Below, one piece after another: positions 1-12,700 of a DNA stretch of 64,000 bases. The translations under genes and the position numbers were made by a program. Position 1 is the first letter of the stretch. Each line of letters begins with the position of its first letter. The notes under the pieces were generated by a model. That model was not told the origin of the DNA and ran no database searches. It saw only the letters and a list, made by a program, of their open reading frames with translations. The stretch comes from Brugia malayi (taxonomy: Eukaryota; Nematoda; Chromadorea; Rhabditida; Onchocercidae), in contig NW_025062476.1 of the NCBI RefSeq assembly GCF_000002995.4, positions 3,653,001-3,717,000 of the forward strand, in the 5' to 3' direction.

Positions 1-3000
1 TGAAAGCGCAAAAAAGGCAAAGAAACGCTACATTTCAAACGTGCTCGAAACGGAGAAAAAAGCTAGAAAACACTGAAACGGATGTGGATTCAGCGTTTGA
101 TGGTAAATTTGTAACAATATTTCAAGTATTTTAATCATTACTTTCAGCTTTTTGAGAGTCATAAGAAATCATATGAAAGCTATAGAAAGCCATCTTTTGA
201 AAGACTTTATTTATCATTTTTATCATTATTTGTCCTAATGCTATCGCTTACAACTACATTCTACTTTGTAAAATATAAGTTTCTATATGCATCACTCTTC
301 TTTAACTTAATTTTGAATTACTTGCAGATACAGAAAATTTAACGCTATCGAATCACAAAAAACAGCTAGGGGAACTTGCTGAAAAAGATCCTGAGTTTTT
401 CAAATTTCTTAAAGAACAGGAATCTGATTTATTACATTTTGATGAATCAGATTCTGATGTGGAAGAAGGTAAAATGTTTTACAGAATGTTTTAAACATTT
501 ATCTGTACTAATGAGTATTATTCTCTGAAATTATTAGTTATTCTGACATGCATTTCTAGATATTTGATGTTGTCATTAAATTACAATTTTTCGTATGTTT
601 GTCGAAATTTGCCTGCTTTCGAATTGCTGATAATTCGAACCTAATTTTCCGTTACATAAAATTGCTTTTAAAAAAGAAAATGATATCCTCTACAAAATTT
701 ATCATTTTTGTAGATCCGCAGTATGAGGAAGTTGATGGCAAGGATGAAAGCTTGAAAGGAGACGAAAACTTAAGGAGGGATTTTTCGGGACGGAAAATAA
801 TTGATCTGGATTTTGTAACAAATTTACAAAATTCACTTTTGCAAAAGGTTCCTTTTTAGATGCCCACTTTGTTCTCACTATTGGATTTCTAACTATTTCG
901 AAAGGAATTGTAAATATGATAGGAGAAGTAGAGAATGAGATTTAATGTTATGCATTTCCGTAACTATTCTCCGGACAAAGCTCGGCGTGCTGCTGGATTT
1001 CATTCACTTACCAGAAGATACTTTTGAAAAATATTAATAATTTTCTGTGAATAGTTTTGCATTTTAAAGGATCAGCTGGAACTATCAGTAATTCATCGAA
1101 TGGTTGCAGCATTTACAGCATGTGTGGCACGGGTTGGTGCCGATATTGAACCACCAAGTTATGTGATTAATGATAGTGATGTATTTGAAAGCATTGTACG
1201 TCTGTGTTTCACATATGTGGGCAAATTTTTGCTTACATTAATAGGTCATACGAAGACTGAATCGGATGATAAGAAGTCAGATTCAAAGTTGAAAAAAGTT
1301 GGGAAATATAAAAAGAAGCAATATCGGTGTTGGAAAAAGTATGGTAATTTAATAAAATGCTATCTTCATGCCCTTTTACAGGTAAATCATTTCTGTATTT
1401 GGTAGTAGGAATGTCAGTTATCACTACAAAGTGACGTCACAAATTTAACATTTTGTAATGTTGCTAATGCTATGAGCTTATTATTGCTTTTGTACAGTTG
1501 TGATTATCAGTATTTCAAGATATCGGTGCAACGTTGACATGTGAGTCCTTATCGCTAATTGATTTGATGATGAGGACCCCACATTTTTTAGTGTTAGTTT
1601 CTCTGATATACCGTTCCATTTTTCGCTGGAGTTAGAGATTAACATTTATAAGACTATTGTACTCTCCATGAAACGACGATGGAAGAATTGTGACTGTTCT
1701 AGCATAGATTATGGATCTGTATTAGTGGATCAGAAGTTTTTATTTCTTTTCAGATTTTCTTGCTACAGCTTTGTATTTTATAAATTCCAGTTCTTGAACG
1801 AAATCCAGACATCAAGTGTCACTGTATGTACATTACGTGCAGTCACTGATTTGCTCGAATTATACATTCATTTCCCAAAACTTACTCGAAGTTTTACAAG
1901 GGTCAGTTAGAGTTTGTTAGTTTACATAATTACATGGCATTAAGATTGGTCATATATACAAATTTCAGGAATACTTTTTCCTACTTTTCATTTGCGTTTT
2001 TTTTTTTTTTTTTCTCTCGCTTTTCTATTTTACTTTCCATTTTTCTTTTGGATATTTGGGGTTAACATCTTGATTAAGGTAACTGATTTGTTTTCAGACA
2101 GTGGTTAAAATTTGGAGTCGTCGTACTGATGAATGTCGTATTGCAGCTTTTTTAGCTTTGGCTAAGCTGATCAGAATACATAAAACTAGTTTTCCTGCAT
2201 TAATTAAGGTTAGAGATTGTTAATTTATTTTAAAGCATGCATGGCATCATTGCGGTTGATCGCTTATTATAGACTGTTTCTGAATGACTTAGTAACATGC
2301 TTCAGAGAAAGTTTGTAGAACTAGCTTATACATCTGTCTGATGTTTTATACATTAATAATGTACAGATTTTTTTTTTTTTGTTTGTTTAAAATAGAATTC
2401 ATTGCAAGTCAAATTTTGTAATATTTTCATTTCAAAGTTTTTCTTTAGCGATGTTATTTGGAATATGTAATGAATGTTCGAGACGTTAAAGAGGAATCAT
2501 GGCCTTTGATTGTACTTATGCAGAAATCTTTCGCTGAACTTTGTGTGACATGTCCAGAAATTGCTTATCAGTATGCATTTGTGTATATAAGGCAAACCGC
2601 AATTCATCTTAGAAATGCGATGATAGCCAAACGAAAGGTTATTTATTGATTTTCTATATGCATGATTGCTATGACGGCAAAGGCTGGTAGAATGATATTA
2701 AAGGCATAAAATTATGATACCCAAATTTTATTTTCCGATAAAGCTACGATTGAAATAAGTCACTACAACTGTTTTTCACATGAATTGAGTAAGAAGAAAA
2801 ATCAGCATGCTAAGAGTTTCTGGTCTATTTCATTGTATTTGACTTTCGTTACTTCTTATTTCAGGATCTTATCCAAACTATTTACAACTGGCAGTTCATG
2901 CAGTGCTTATATCTGTGGAGTCAGGTGATTGCTAAAGCTCATCGTCATATTTCCAGCAAAAAGGAGGATGTTGCTGGTATCAGGGAACTTGATTATCCGT

Positions 3001-5668
3001 TATGTCAGATCACGATCTCCACAATGAAGTATATCTTTAGGATTTTTTATAACAGAAGCATCATTTAATCATTGTTTTGCTCATAGCAGTTGAGGCACAT
3101 TTGCGTTTGTTTAAATTTAGTGATTTGAATCATTTCGCATATTCTGTCAACAGCATTCAAAATGGATGATTTTGAAAAGTGAGAATAATTACATCTTTTT
3201 TATCGCATAATTCTTTTTAAGACTTTTTCCATCATTGAAATATTTCCCCCTGCGATTGCACTGCCTCCGGATACTGCTGATCATTCAACAGAATTGTCAC
3301 ACGTATATTCCAACTTTGTCACTTGCTGTTGAGGTTCTTTTTTTATCTTTATTTTGTTGAGCTACTTTTGTATAGAATCAGATGGAATTTATGGAATGCC
3401 AAAAACTTCTGGAAGGTCATAAAAAAGCTTGAAATAACTTTTTAGTTTCATTTTGATTTTATCTTTCGTCGTCAACACTCATAAAGGTAGTTCACCGCTT
3501 TACAGTGTTTATAAATCGTTATCAGTCCTTACTGGTACTTTGATTATTATATTGAAGCTTTCTGAATGTCCTTGATAAAAGTTTGATTATCCTAAATGCC
3601 GCAAATGGCTTTAACAGATTTCGTACTTTGAAATCTCTTTGTTATTTCGGTAATTCAAATTATTGTTGCCAATCTTCATGATTCAGTGGTGGTCTTTGCT
3701 AATCAATGCAAAGATTCACAAGAAAAATATGCTAAGAAGCAACCAAAGGGTTATTTATTCTCAAGAGTCGAAACAGCTTTATATGGCTATTTAAACTTAG
3801 TGAAACACTTGTTGAAATTATTATTTAAACGAACAGAAAATTGCCCTTATTTTTTTTCTGAAGTTTGTTGATGACCATAGTAACTGGTAAATGGTTTCAG
3901 TTACTGTCTGATGCACTTCTAATATTGAAGAAGAAACCCGCAAAAGAAAAAGGAATGCAGAAGAGCATCGATATAAGATGTGTACTGAAGGTATAATTCT
4001 CTCTTTTGTTTACTTTGCATTTTGGTTTGGATAAAATAGAAATGCATTGTTTTATGAACATTTCCATTAATTTGGACGCTTTCTAAGGTCAGTTAGAAAT
4101 TTAATTTGAATTCCTTTCCTTGGGAGTGATTTCTTCAACTTCGTCAAATTTATTTTCTTGTCCGTTGATTCGAAATATTTTATATGTGATAAAATTGCTA
4201 ATGAGAATGTTTTAAGGATAGTAAAAGTGTACTTCTTGTTATCACAAATTAAAATCCTGTTGAAAACTTGGAACATTTGCATCTTTCAGGTTTCTAGTGC
4301 ACATATTGATGATGCTGGATTTCGTCGTGCAGCTTTAGAAGAATTGTTCAGGATACATCTTGAAGCAGCTCACATCGTGCAGCAAAGCTGTGCCTTCGCC
4401 GATATTGTCATCCCTATAACTCATGAGGTTCAGCTACATTTTAAATGAAATGGAAGCAAATCGTCGCACTGAACGTGCTACAGAATTGGATGCATAAAGT
4501 GGCTGATGCATAACATTGATTTGTTATAGTTTCTTTAATGATGCTTCTTCCGCTTTTTGCCCTTATTGTACAAGAAACAGAAATGCCTTTTGATGTCCTA
4601 AGTTTGTACCAGTAATATATTGCTTTTAACATCAGTTTAAATTTTTACTAAATGATAATCGACATACGTGGTACCCCATCCAATCATTTTTCAATATTTC
4701 TTATGTTTTCTTTTTTAGATTAAATCATTCGTAAAAAATTGTCGCAGTACAGACTTTTCGCGGCTTTTCAAATCGTTAGAAACAAAACTACAAGAACAAT
4801 CTGCTTATGCGAGGGGAATTTTAAATAGCAGCGATATGGACCTAACTAATGAAGCATTAATGGTATGTTTATATTCAAGCTAATCATTGCAACATTCCAT
4901 AATTCATTCCTGCTCTTTGGAGGGCGGAAGGAAGCAATAGGCATGGTAGGAAAAGGAGAGGACCATGTTTTATTTTACAAAACCGGAATGATTTCTTACA
5001 GAAACACTTGGAGAGACGTTTCCAAGCTCCGGATGCTCCGCTTACAAAGTTTTATGATTCGTGGCAAAAAGCGTGGAAACTGAGAGAGAATGCATTAAAT
5101 TCGGTGGATGTGAGTTTTATCGCTTATTCAGCTGCATGCCGAAAAATAGAAACTGTCGTTCTCTTTCGAAACAGCGAAATCTGATATGCTAAAGAAATTT
5201 CAATCAGAATAGCCACTGAAAGTTAATTAAATTGAAACACTTTCCTAATATTCAATTTTCTGCAGAAAAAAACCGTACAGCAAACAAAACCCGCACAACG
5301 GTCGGATCGTCTAAATCTTGAACAGAATACTACGGCGGCAGTGAAAACAAAGTCAACAGTCGTGGTCAAAGCCAATAAAGTAGACGTAAGTGACGTACAA
5401 ACTTTTAAAAGTTATAACTCAAACTATTAAATATCTTGCTATTTAAAATTCATTTCTTGGATTTTGTACTCGTCTTTTACTTTTATGCAATTTTTCAGTT
5501 AATGATATCATCGCAGAAGCATTTTTCAGATGAAAAGACCAAAATTTTTTCCAGATCAAAAAAAACAATATAAAACGAGCAAGGCGAAAATCTGAAGAAA
5601 TTGTAGTAACCCCTAAAGGTGACGAAGATGTTCTAGAAGATTTAATGCTTTCCGATGGTGAAGACTGA
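1..5668 (+). CDS. NOC2: NOC2, nucleolar complex protein 2 (5' edge at window start)
   Basis: NOC2 pairs with NOC1 and NOC3 to mature and export pre-60S ribosomal particles from the nucleolus. Exons read from the sequence: 1-102, 328-468, 714-847, 1070-1381, 1791-1901, 2098-2208, 2449-2637, 2865-3028, 3222-3333, 3901-3990, 4290-4427, 4719-4862, 5002-5109, 5266-5385, 5555-5668; all junctions keep frame, giving about 696 aa (human NOC2L 749). Family hallmarks are an N-terminal ELAEKDPEFFKFLKEQ block (about residue 50), the Noc2 core with YIRQTAIHLRNA (residues 350-361), PLRLHCLRIL (about 430) and a basic tail ending in acidic residues. Base 1 is the T of TGAAAGCG, so an A just outside would make the ATG; the frame is open from there. 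The C. elegans orthologue is pro-2. Identity is firm; the exon 3 donor (GTTCCT) is the weakest junction. Confidence 0.93.
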
Positions 5669-5822
5669 TGACGTTGGTGAAATTGGCAATTGTTGTTGAC
5701 TGTTATTGTTCTTGTGAATTTTATAAAATATGAACAAATGAAGAGAATAATACTTGAAGTTACAGTGAAATCATCCCGCAGATTTTTTAAATATAAATAC
5801 AATATTTAAACAATTGGAATTT

Positions 5823-5828
5823 AATAAA
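5823..5828 (+). terminator. AATAAA poly(A) signal of NOC2
   Basis: A canonical AATAAA lies 155 bases after the NOC2 stop codon, in the only gap before the convergent glutathione synthetase gene. No other hexamer is nearer the stop. Confidence 0.55.
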
Positions 5829-6198
5829 GATATGACAGAATGGAACCGAACGACTAGAGAAGTGATTGATTAGAACAGTGAAACACCAAAACTATTAAAA
5901 ATCTAAATCGTTTTGATTATTTATCGAGCTTACTGTTAAATAGTTCTTCCCATTTAAATACTGCTATGACTAAAGGATGACTGTATATTTTCTCAGTGTC
6001 TTTCAGGATTTTATAAAAATTCATAAAAAGAAATAAATGAATGGAAAAACTTTACATAAATAAGTTAAGTTGAAAAAAAAATCTTTGCTGCTATACCTCG
6101 GTTACAAGATACTATGATTAGTAATTGGCAGTACATGATAAAGTGAAAAATTCAGCATACATAATAATTGGCAGTACTGCCATAAGACTTATCATCTT
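5829..6198. other. Convergent 3' intergenic gap, NOC2 / glutathione synthetase
   Basis: This 370-base gap separates two genes that end toward each other and must hold both 3' UTR ends. I see no ORF, RNA gene or repeat in it, and no clear AATAAA for the minus-strand gene. Confidence 0.6.
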
Positions 6199-9100
6199 TC
6201 AAAACAAATAAGGAGAATCGATGACTGCGGCACCAATAGCTACCCCTCCTTTATCGACGCTTTTATCCTTGCTTCGGATGATGTGTCCACTAACGTGGTT
6301 TTTCATAATATTCTCGACTATGATGTTATCAACAGCAGCTGATCCATAAAGGTAAGCATAAACGCCTAATTCTCCTACTACATCCATTAGAAGCGGTTCT
6401 TCTTGTGGTCGAATCACGTAATTCTGGAATAATGTTTGATATGTAAATAGATATTGGATGATTTTCTATTAATGAAAATTCTATATCTCACAGAGTCCAT
6501 GATTCTTTATAATTTTACAAAGCTTATAAGTTTATCAAATATCTAATTTAGATATGAACAAAGCAAAACATCATTTTACCTTTACAACCATCGGAGTGAT
6601 ACGTTCCATAATTATATATGCGGCCATTTCATCCCTATTCATTGTTTTCAATTTTTCCGCAACTTCTTTTCCATAATAATTACCACCTCCGCCTTCCAAC
6701 TGCGGTTTCAAGACGAATTTTTCTGGATGTGCAATAGCGTCCTATAACAGACGAAGTTTTCCTATTATTTGCTCTGTTTAATCTTCCTATTGGTCGGTCA
6801 TAAATTCTAACACAAAATGCTTGGAAGATTTCACACTGATAATATTGGCCTTGAAAGCATTCGCTAACAAAAACCTCAGCATTCTACTAATTTCCAGATT
6901 ATGCTATCAGGAAATGTAGTAACATAATCACAACACATTATGCTTGGAATATAAAACTTATTTAAAAAGCTTACCTGAATTATCCTTTGTGTTTTTTCAT
7001 CATCATTTTCCAACCCCCACATGCCAGCAAATGTTTGTCGAATTCGTGCACACATTTTATCATCAGTAATATACTTTTCCAGAACACCATTTTCAGATAA
7101 AACCTACAAAGGGAAAACAGTAATATCCCAGAAAGTGGTGCAGCAAGTTAATGAGAATAGTTATGGGACTTCACCTGTTGTACTTTTTTGGTATTTGCTA
7201 ATTGCAGACCAATCCAAGGACACTTCACTGCATCGGACAGTTCGATAATACGACGAGCGGTCCATTCCATTTCAGTCGGATAATTACTTGGTGAATAACC
7301 TGCCCGAAAATATACGACTGCTACACGTAAAATGTTATCCAATACAAGATGATGATTGCTTTCGTTAAGTTTCAATCTTAAACCATAAAAATTTGAAGCA
7401 ACTTTCACTGGAAAAAGCAGAGTACAGATAAGCGAACAAACAAATTCGTTGTCCTCAGTGCATCTCCGATAAGTACAAGTAATGAAAAGCTGCAATAAAA
7501 AGCCATATCAGGTTTAAGAAATTTAGACTAATATTTTAAAGTTTAAAGCATAAGAAATAATCATCAAACAAGGGAAGATACATCAATGAAATAGTGATAT
7601 TTTGCTGATTTTTTATTTATTAATTTTGAAATACTAGAGGGTTTGAAAAAGTAAGGAATCGTCACTATAAAACCTATAAAAATTGCAGTTTACCTTTTCG
7701 CACCGTCAGTCAATGTGATACGCAAGCATCTTGCATTTCTATTGCTGAGTTCATCAATGCAATATTCCACATGCCTCTGATCAATTTGATTTCGATTAGC
7801 ATCTTCAACCACGAATAATACGATTGCCTCTGGCACTCCAAAATCATACCTGAATTGAAATATGAATAGAACAATAAATTCTACTTATCTCGTAATCATA
7901 AAGGTATGGGATTACCAACTTTGCACAATTTTCACTAGCTATATCAATAACTGGGCGTGCTTCAACTGTATCAATCTCAGAATAGTGTGATCATCTACAG
8001 AACAAAATGAGCAAAAAATATATACCCGACAGCATACTGATGATCAGAACTTTTAACTTTATGAAAAAATCGTAACCAAAGATTATCCAATAAATTTATG
8101 AAAATTTACCACGCTTCGTAGATTCCTCTTGCAATTGTGACTGTCGGATGATTATCGAGGATAGCCTTTTCAATAATTTTACTGGGAAGCTGCACTGTTT
8201 CCAGTGTTCTCTTATGCACGCAAGTAGCACGTTCCGCAAGTGCGCCCATGCTTGCGGCTATATTGTTGACTTCAATCTGAAGATTAATATTACTAGCTTC
8301 CTTTTTTGATTTTCTTCTGTTAGAAAGTTAGAAAATCGATATTCAAACGTTCGAGCAAAGTAAGATCTATAACTTATAACATAACAAGAAAACTCCGAAT
8401 GGAATATCAAATTTGTTTTAACTATTGCTATCATTTCGATGAAAAAATGAAATCAACACTTGTAACAATTTTTTTTCAAATTCGTTCAATAATTTATGAT
8501 TTATTATTAAGTGAATATTAATAAACCTGTTTTAGGGAACGATTTCCATAACTATCTTCGTGACACATATAATCATTTCTTTGGATCAACAACGTCTTCT
8601 TTTGACAAAAGTTTGAGGTGAGCACGGCATTTAAGATTTCCACAAAATGCCTAAAAATTTGGATAAATTAAAGGAAAAACCAGATAATAAGTATATCCAT
8701 GCTTAAATACCTTGAGTAGAGCTACGACTTCGACGAAAAATTCTGGGGACAAATGCATTAATAAAGCCATAAAAGATACATTTCAAACTTCCTTTGTATT
8801 TTAAAGAGCAATAAGTTCACCTTGTAAAATCATCAGTTTTCACTACCTCAGCATGTGATTTGATCAAGAAGTCGAAATCCCATGATATGCGGAAATACAA
8901 CAAACTGAATGTCTGCAAAGTTAGTTGTCTAAAAAATAATTAATCCTAAGTAAATAAAAAGAACAGAAACAAAGTATAATATATGATACCATCGACTTCA
9001 CAAGTTGAAATCAAAATCATTTTAGAATAAGTAAACAATTAACTGGTCCGGTTTTTCATCTTGCAAGTGCAAGAACAATGTACTAACTACCATTATAAAA

Positions 9101-9726
9101 CGAAAATCACTGCTCTTGAATTATATATGCACCATAATTAAATATGAAACAGAAGACTTAGTGATTTTATGTTTTTCCGTTTATCCTGAATCGTCAGGAG
9201 AATTGAAATTTAATGGTATAAATTGGCAGAAGTTTTTGACGATATATTTCCAGTTTGTAAAAGAAGTAATAATGTACCCGTTGAATATCCATAGCTTCCT
9301 GAAATAAGTTATAAGGAAAAGGTGAGGGAAAGAGGGTACAGGGAGCTGTTTGACATATATCACTACGATCAGTAGTCATCGCTGTCCTCATTACCATACC
9401 ATGAGCCTGCAACAAAAAAATTGAATCACAAGCAAAAATTTACGAACATAGACAAGATTAAAATCTTTCACTTCATGTTATTTCTGACTTGTAGTTTATA
9501 TTTTTACATATGACATTATGTTACACGTAAATTATATGCAAAATGTGGCAATGAACAAAAACACTAAAAGTAGAAAATTAATTAATAAATATATGTCCAT
9601 ACTAACATGTGCCCAATCAACAGTATCTTCGACTAATTGCTTGATCAACTTCCCATCAATGAGTTCCAATTTTGGGTAATATTTCAGTACGGAATCATCG
9701 TTATTTCTAATAGGCATTTCATCCAT
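6199..9726 (-). CDS. gss-1: Glutathione synthetase (eukaryotic ATP-grasp type)
   Basis: This enzyme joins gamma-glutamylcysteine and glycine with ATP to make glutathione in the cytosol. Exons in transcript order: 9726-9607, 9406-9278, 8912-8821, 8650-8527, 8276-8110, 7849-7694, 7376-7175, 7103-6975, 6741-6580, 6423-6199. All phases agree, giving 501 aa (human 474). Visible hallmarks: KTDDFTR and IQRNDYM (substrate-binding Arg), IEVNNIA with the Mg-binding Glu157 and Asn159, the [15 protein letters not shown] strand, [10 protein letters not shown], the TKKVQQ segment, the glycine-rich ATP loop after Glu389 ([12 protein letters not shown]), and the C-terminal [10 protein letters not shown]...[10 protein letters not shown] block that closes over the product. 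All expected catalytic residues are present. The start was chosen because an in-frame TAA lies just upstream and a trans-splice-like acceptor lies 30 bases before it. Confidence 0.96.
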
Positions 9727-9756
9727 TTACTTGACCCTCCCCAATCAATGCAATTC

Positions 9757-9758
9757 CT
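9757..9758 (-). promoter_or_regulatory. Probable trans-splice acceptor of glutathione synthetase
   Basis: On the minus strand TTCATTACAG is followed by a 30-base leader and then the ATG. No upstream exon is evident, so the AG is best read as a spliced-leader acceptor; this is inference from nematode practice. Confidence 0.45.
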
Positions 9759-12700
9759 GTAATGAATACAAAACTACCAAATAAACATAAAATAAATAAT
9801 AAATAAATTTTGGATCAAAAATTCCAAACTTGTAAGAAACAAATTATTTGAAAATATAAAAAAGTTGACTTAAAAACTTATTAGCTTTCAATAAGTTATA
9901 TTACTTAACGTAATATTAACCAAATATTATACATTCTAAAATTGCGCTAGAAATCGACATAGATTCTTCTCAAACTACTCGAAGTTTAAGATTATAAATC
10001 ATAGAGTTCTATTAATTGAAAATAAAAAAAAGAACTACTATCCTTACTGATCAATATTTCCTGCACATATTTTTTTACTTTTAGATTTAATCACTCACTA
10101 TATTAGCACCTTATAATAACATCTTTCAAGATTTATCACAACATCTGTTCGAACCTCAGATTTTAAAAGCATTATGAAGAACATTTTCTAAAGAATTGCT
10201 TAAATTTAAATTTATTCGATGAAATTGATCTAAAAGTAAACTGTTTCCTGTTTAAATAAAAGTTTTGAAAAAGAATAAAAGAAAAAGATGAAATCACCTT
10301 TCTGCCACCTTACACAAATAGGAAATTAACGAATCAATCGACGACCAACCACTCAGTTTACATTTTAAAAAACGAAAATTTGGAAAAGTGAACCATTTGA
10401 AAAATTTAACGTCTCAGCTAAATATCATCAAATATATTGATAAGTGACAAGACAATATGGACGAGATGTCACGATAACATAATGTCACGGATTGTTCATT
10501 AAAATATGCTTATACATACACCTCTGACAACACCTGGCAACACCTGTCGCAATTTTAATTACTCGAATTTCACTTGCATACTTCTGTAATTGCAGTTAAT
10601 GAAATTATGATATTTTAATAGATTCAATGACCAAATGACTAAATCCTTAACAATAAATTCTTCAGTTTGAGAAATTATTGATAAAATTAGTAACAAAAGG
10701 AGGAGAAATTACCTGTCATTGTAGTGATTTAGAGAGAAAAGATAGATGACACTGAGAGACATAAATTATAATGTTGTCTTTTAAGTATTACTTTCTGATT
10801 AAAATCTTAATTTACCTCAATATATTTATTTATTTATTCACATTCGAAAGATAGCATAGCAAATAGTAATTTTTCCTTTTCTCTTTCTTCCTCTCTCCTT
10901 CCCTTTCTCTCTTTCTTTCTATTTATTTTTGTGTTTTTCTGCAATCTCCTAGAAAAAAAAGAAACATAATAATAAGTTTGAAGTTCTAAGTAACTGTATC
11001 CCATTTCCGATGAATATAAATAATAATTAAAAATAATAAGTGATGAATAATTGCAAAAAATAGTAAATAACAATTAATGATGAATAACAAATTATTATAA
11101 AAAAAAATAGCAAATGCACAAAATAATAATTTCAATTAATTACTTAATTAATAATAATAAATAACATGCATTAATATTAATATTAGTAAATAATAATAAT
11201 CACAAATAATAATAACAATTATATCAATGTTAATAAATAAAAATAAAAATAATAACAATAGTAATAACATTAATATTAATATTCCAAAGCATCTCTTTAT
11301 TTAATAACGAAACTTTTTTGAGATACAACACTGATTCACAATAATCTAATCAGAATTAGAACTTTTCTCTGAATGAAGTATTTATAATGTTTATACTAAT
11401 AAATTTACTAACAATACTGTTTCATTAATTCTCAGACTTTTATTTGAAATATTAAAATAAAATCTCAGTGAAAAAAAATTTTTTTTTTTTTTTCGAAATA
11501 AATCTCAAGAAATTATATAAAATAAAGAGAAGAATAGAATGAACAGAAGACAGTAAACAAAATTACTTTCTTTGCATATTTAATAGAAATATCTTAAATA
11601 GATAACTCCAGCAATCACTTCGATCATATTTCATAAAAATCTTATCACTCTATTTTCATCCTCACAATCACCTGACATTTCCTTTAGTTATATTTTATCC
11701 TTTGCAGTATTACAAATCATTCTTCTGGTCAACAACACTACCATCTCCTTCACATATTCCTCTCCATAACAACAGTAACAACAAACACTAACGCTGATAA
11801 TTGATAGCTGAGATGATTAAAATACACAATCTATGACTGATGAGCAACTGTCATCCAATGCAGTTTCTTTCATTTCTGTGTTACTGCCTACTCATTGTTA
11901 CTATTATTATTTATTACTATCATTAGAATTTATTATGTTATCATTATTATTATTTATTTATTTATTACTGTCTCTTATTTAGTATTCATTGTCATTATCA
12001 TTATTATCATCATTATTATTTATTTATTTATTACTATCTCTTATTTAGTATTCATTATCATTATCATTATTATCATCATTATTATTCACTTATTTATTAC
12101 TATATACATATATATCTACTTATTTATGTGTGGATTTACATTATCTACTTATTTACTACTATCTATTATTTAGTATTCATTATTATTATTATCATTATTA
12201 TCATCATTATTATTACTTATTTATCACTATATATATATATGTACATATATAGTATGTAGTATTCACTATTATTATCATTATTATTTATTTATTTATTATT
12301 ATTGTTTTCATTGCTACATATGCTATGATTTATTACTATAATTTACTTACTATGACTTTATTACTATAACGATATTTACTATGAGTTACTCGTTTTTCTT
12401 CTTTTCTTATTCGTGAATTCAAAAAATTCAACCATACTGTTAAGAAATAAAGTTTTTTTTTTTTTTTTTTCATTTTCGAAATGCATTTCTTGTGAGTTAC
12501 GAAATTGCTAACATATAATTTTTAGAAAGAGGAGAAAAAACACTGTTCGATTTGTTTTCATTAGATTACTTAGGAAGACAAGAAAAATTCGAAATTCAAT
12601 GAACAAAGTTTTTTTTTTGATAGTTTCAAAGAAAGTATGGCAAATCAAATTCTAATTCCATCCATTCATATGCATAGATTAGAAAAAGATTAGTTAATTG

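Noticed and set aside
7920..7990. Open block [10 protein letters not shown] in a glutathione synthetase intron, first taken as an exon
   Set aside because: The exon ending at 8,110 joins directly to 7,849 in phase 2 and matches the human protein without a gap; including this block would break the frame or add a stop.
11895..12173. 92-aa hydrophobic ORF that looks like a membrane protein
   Set aside because: It is the translation of an ATT-rich minisatellite.
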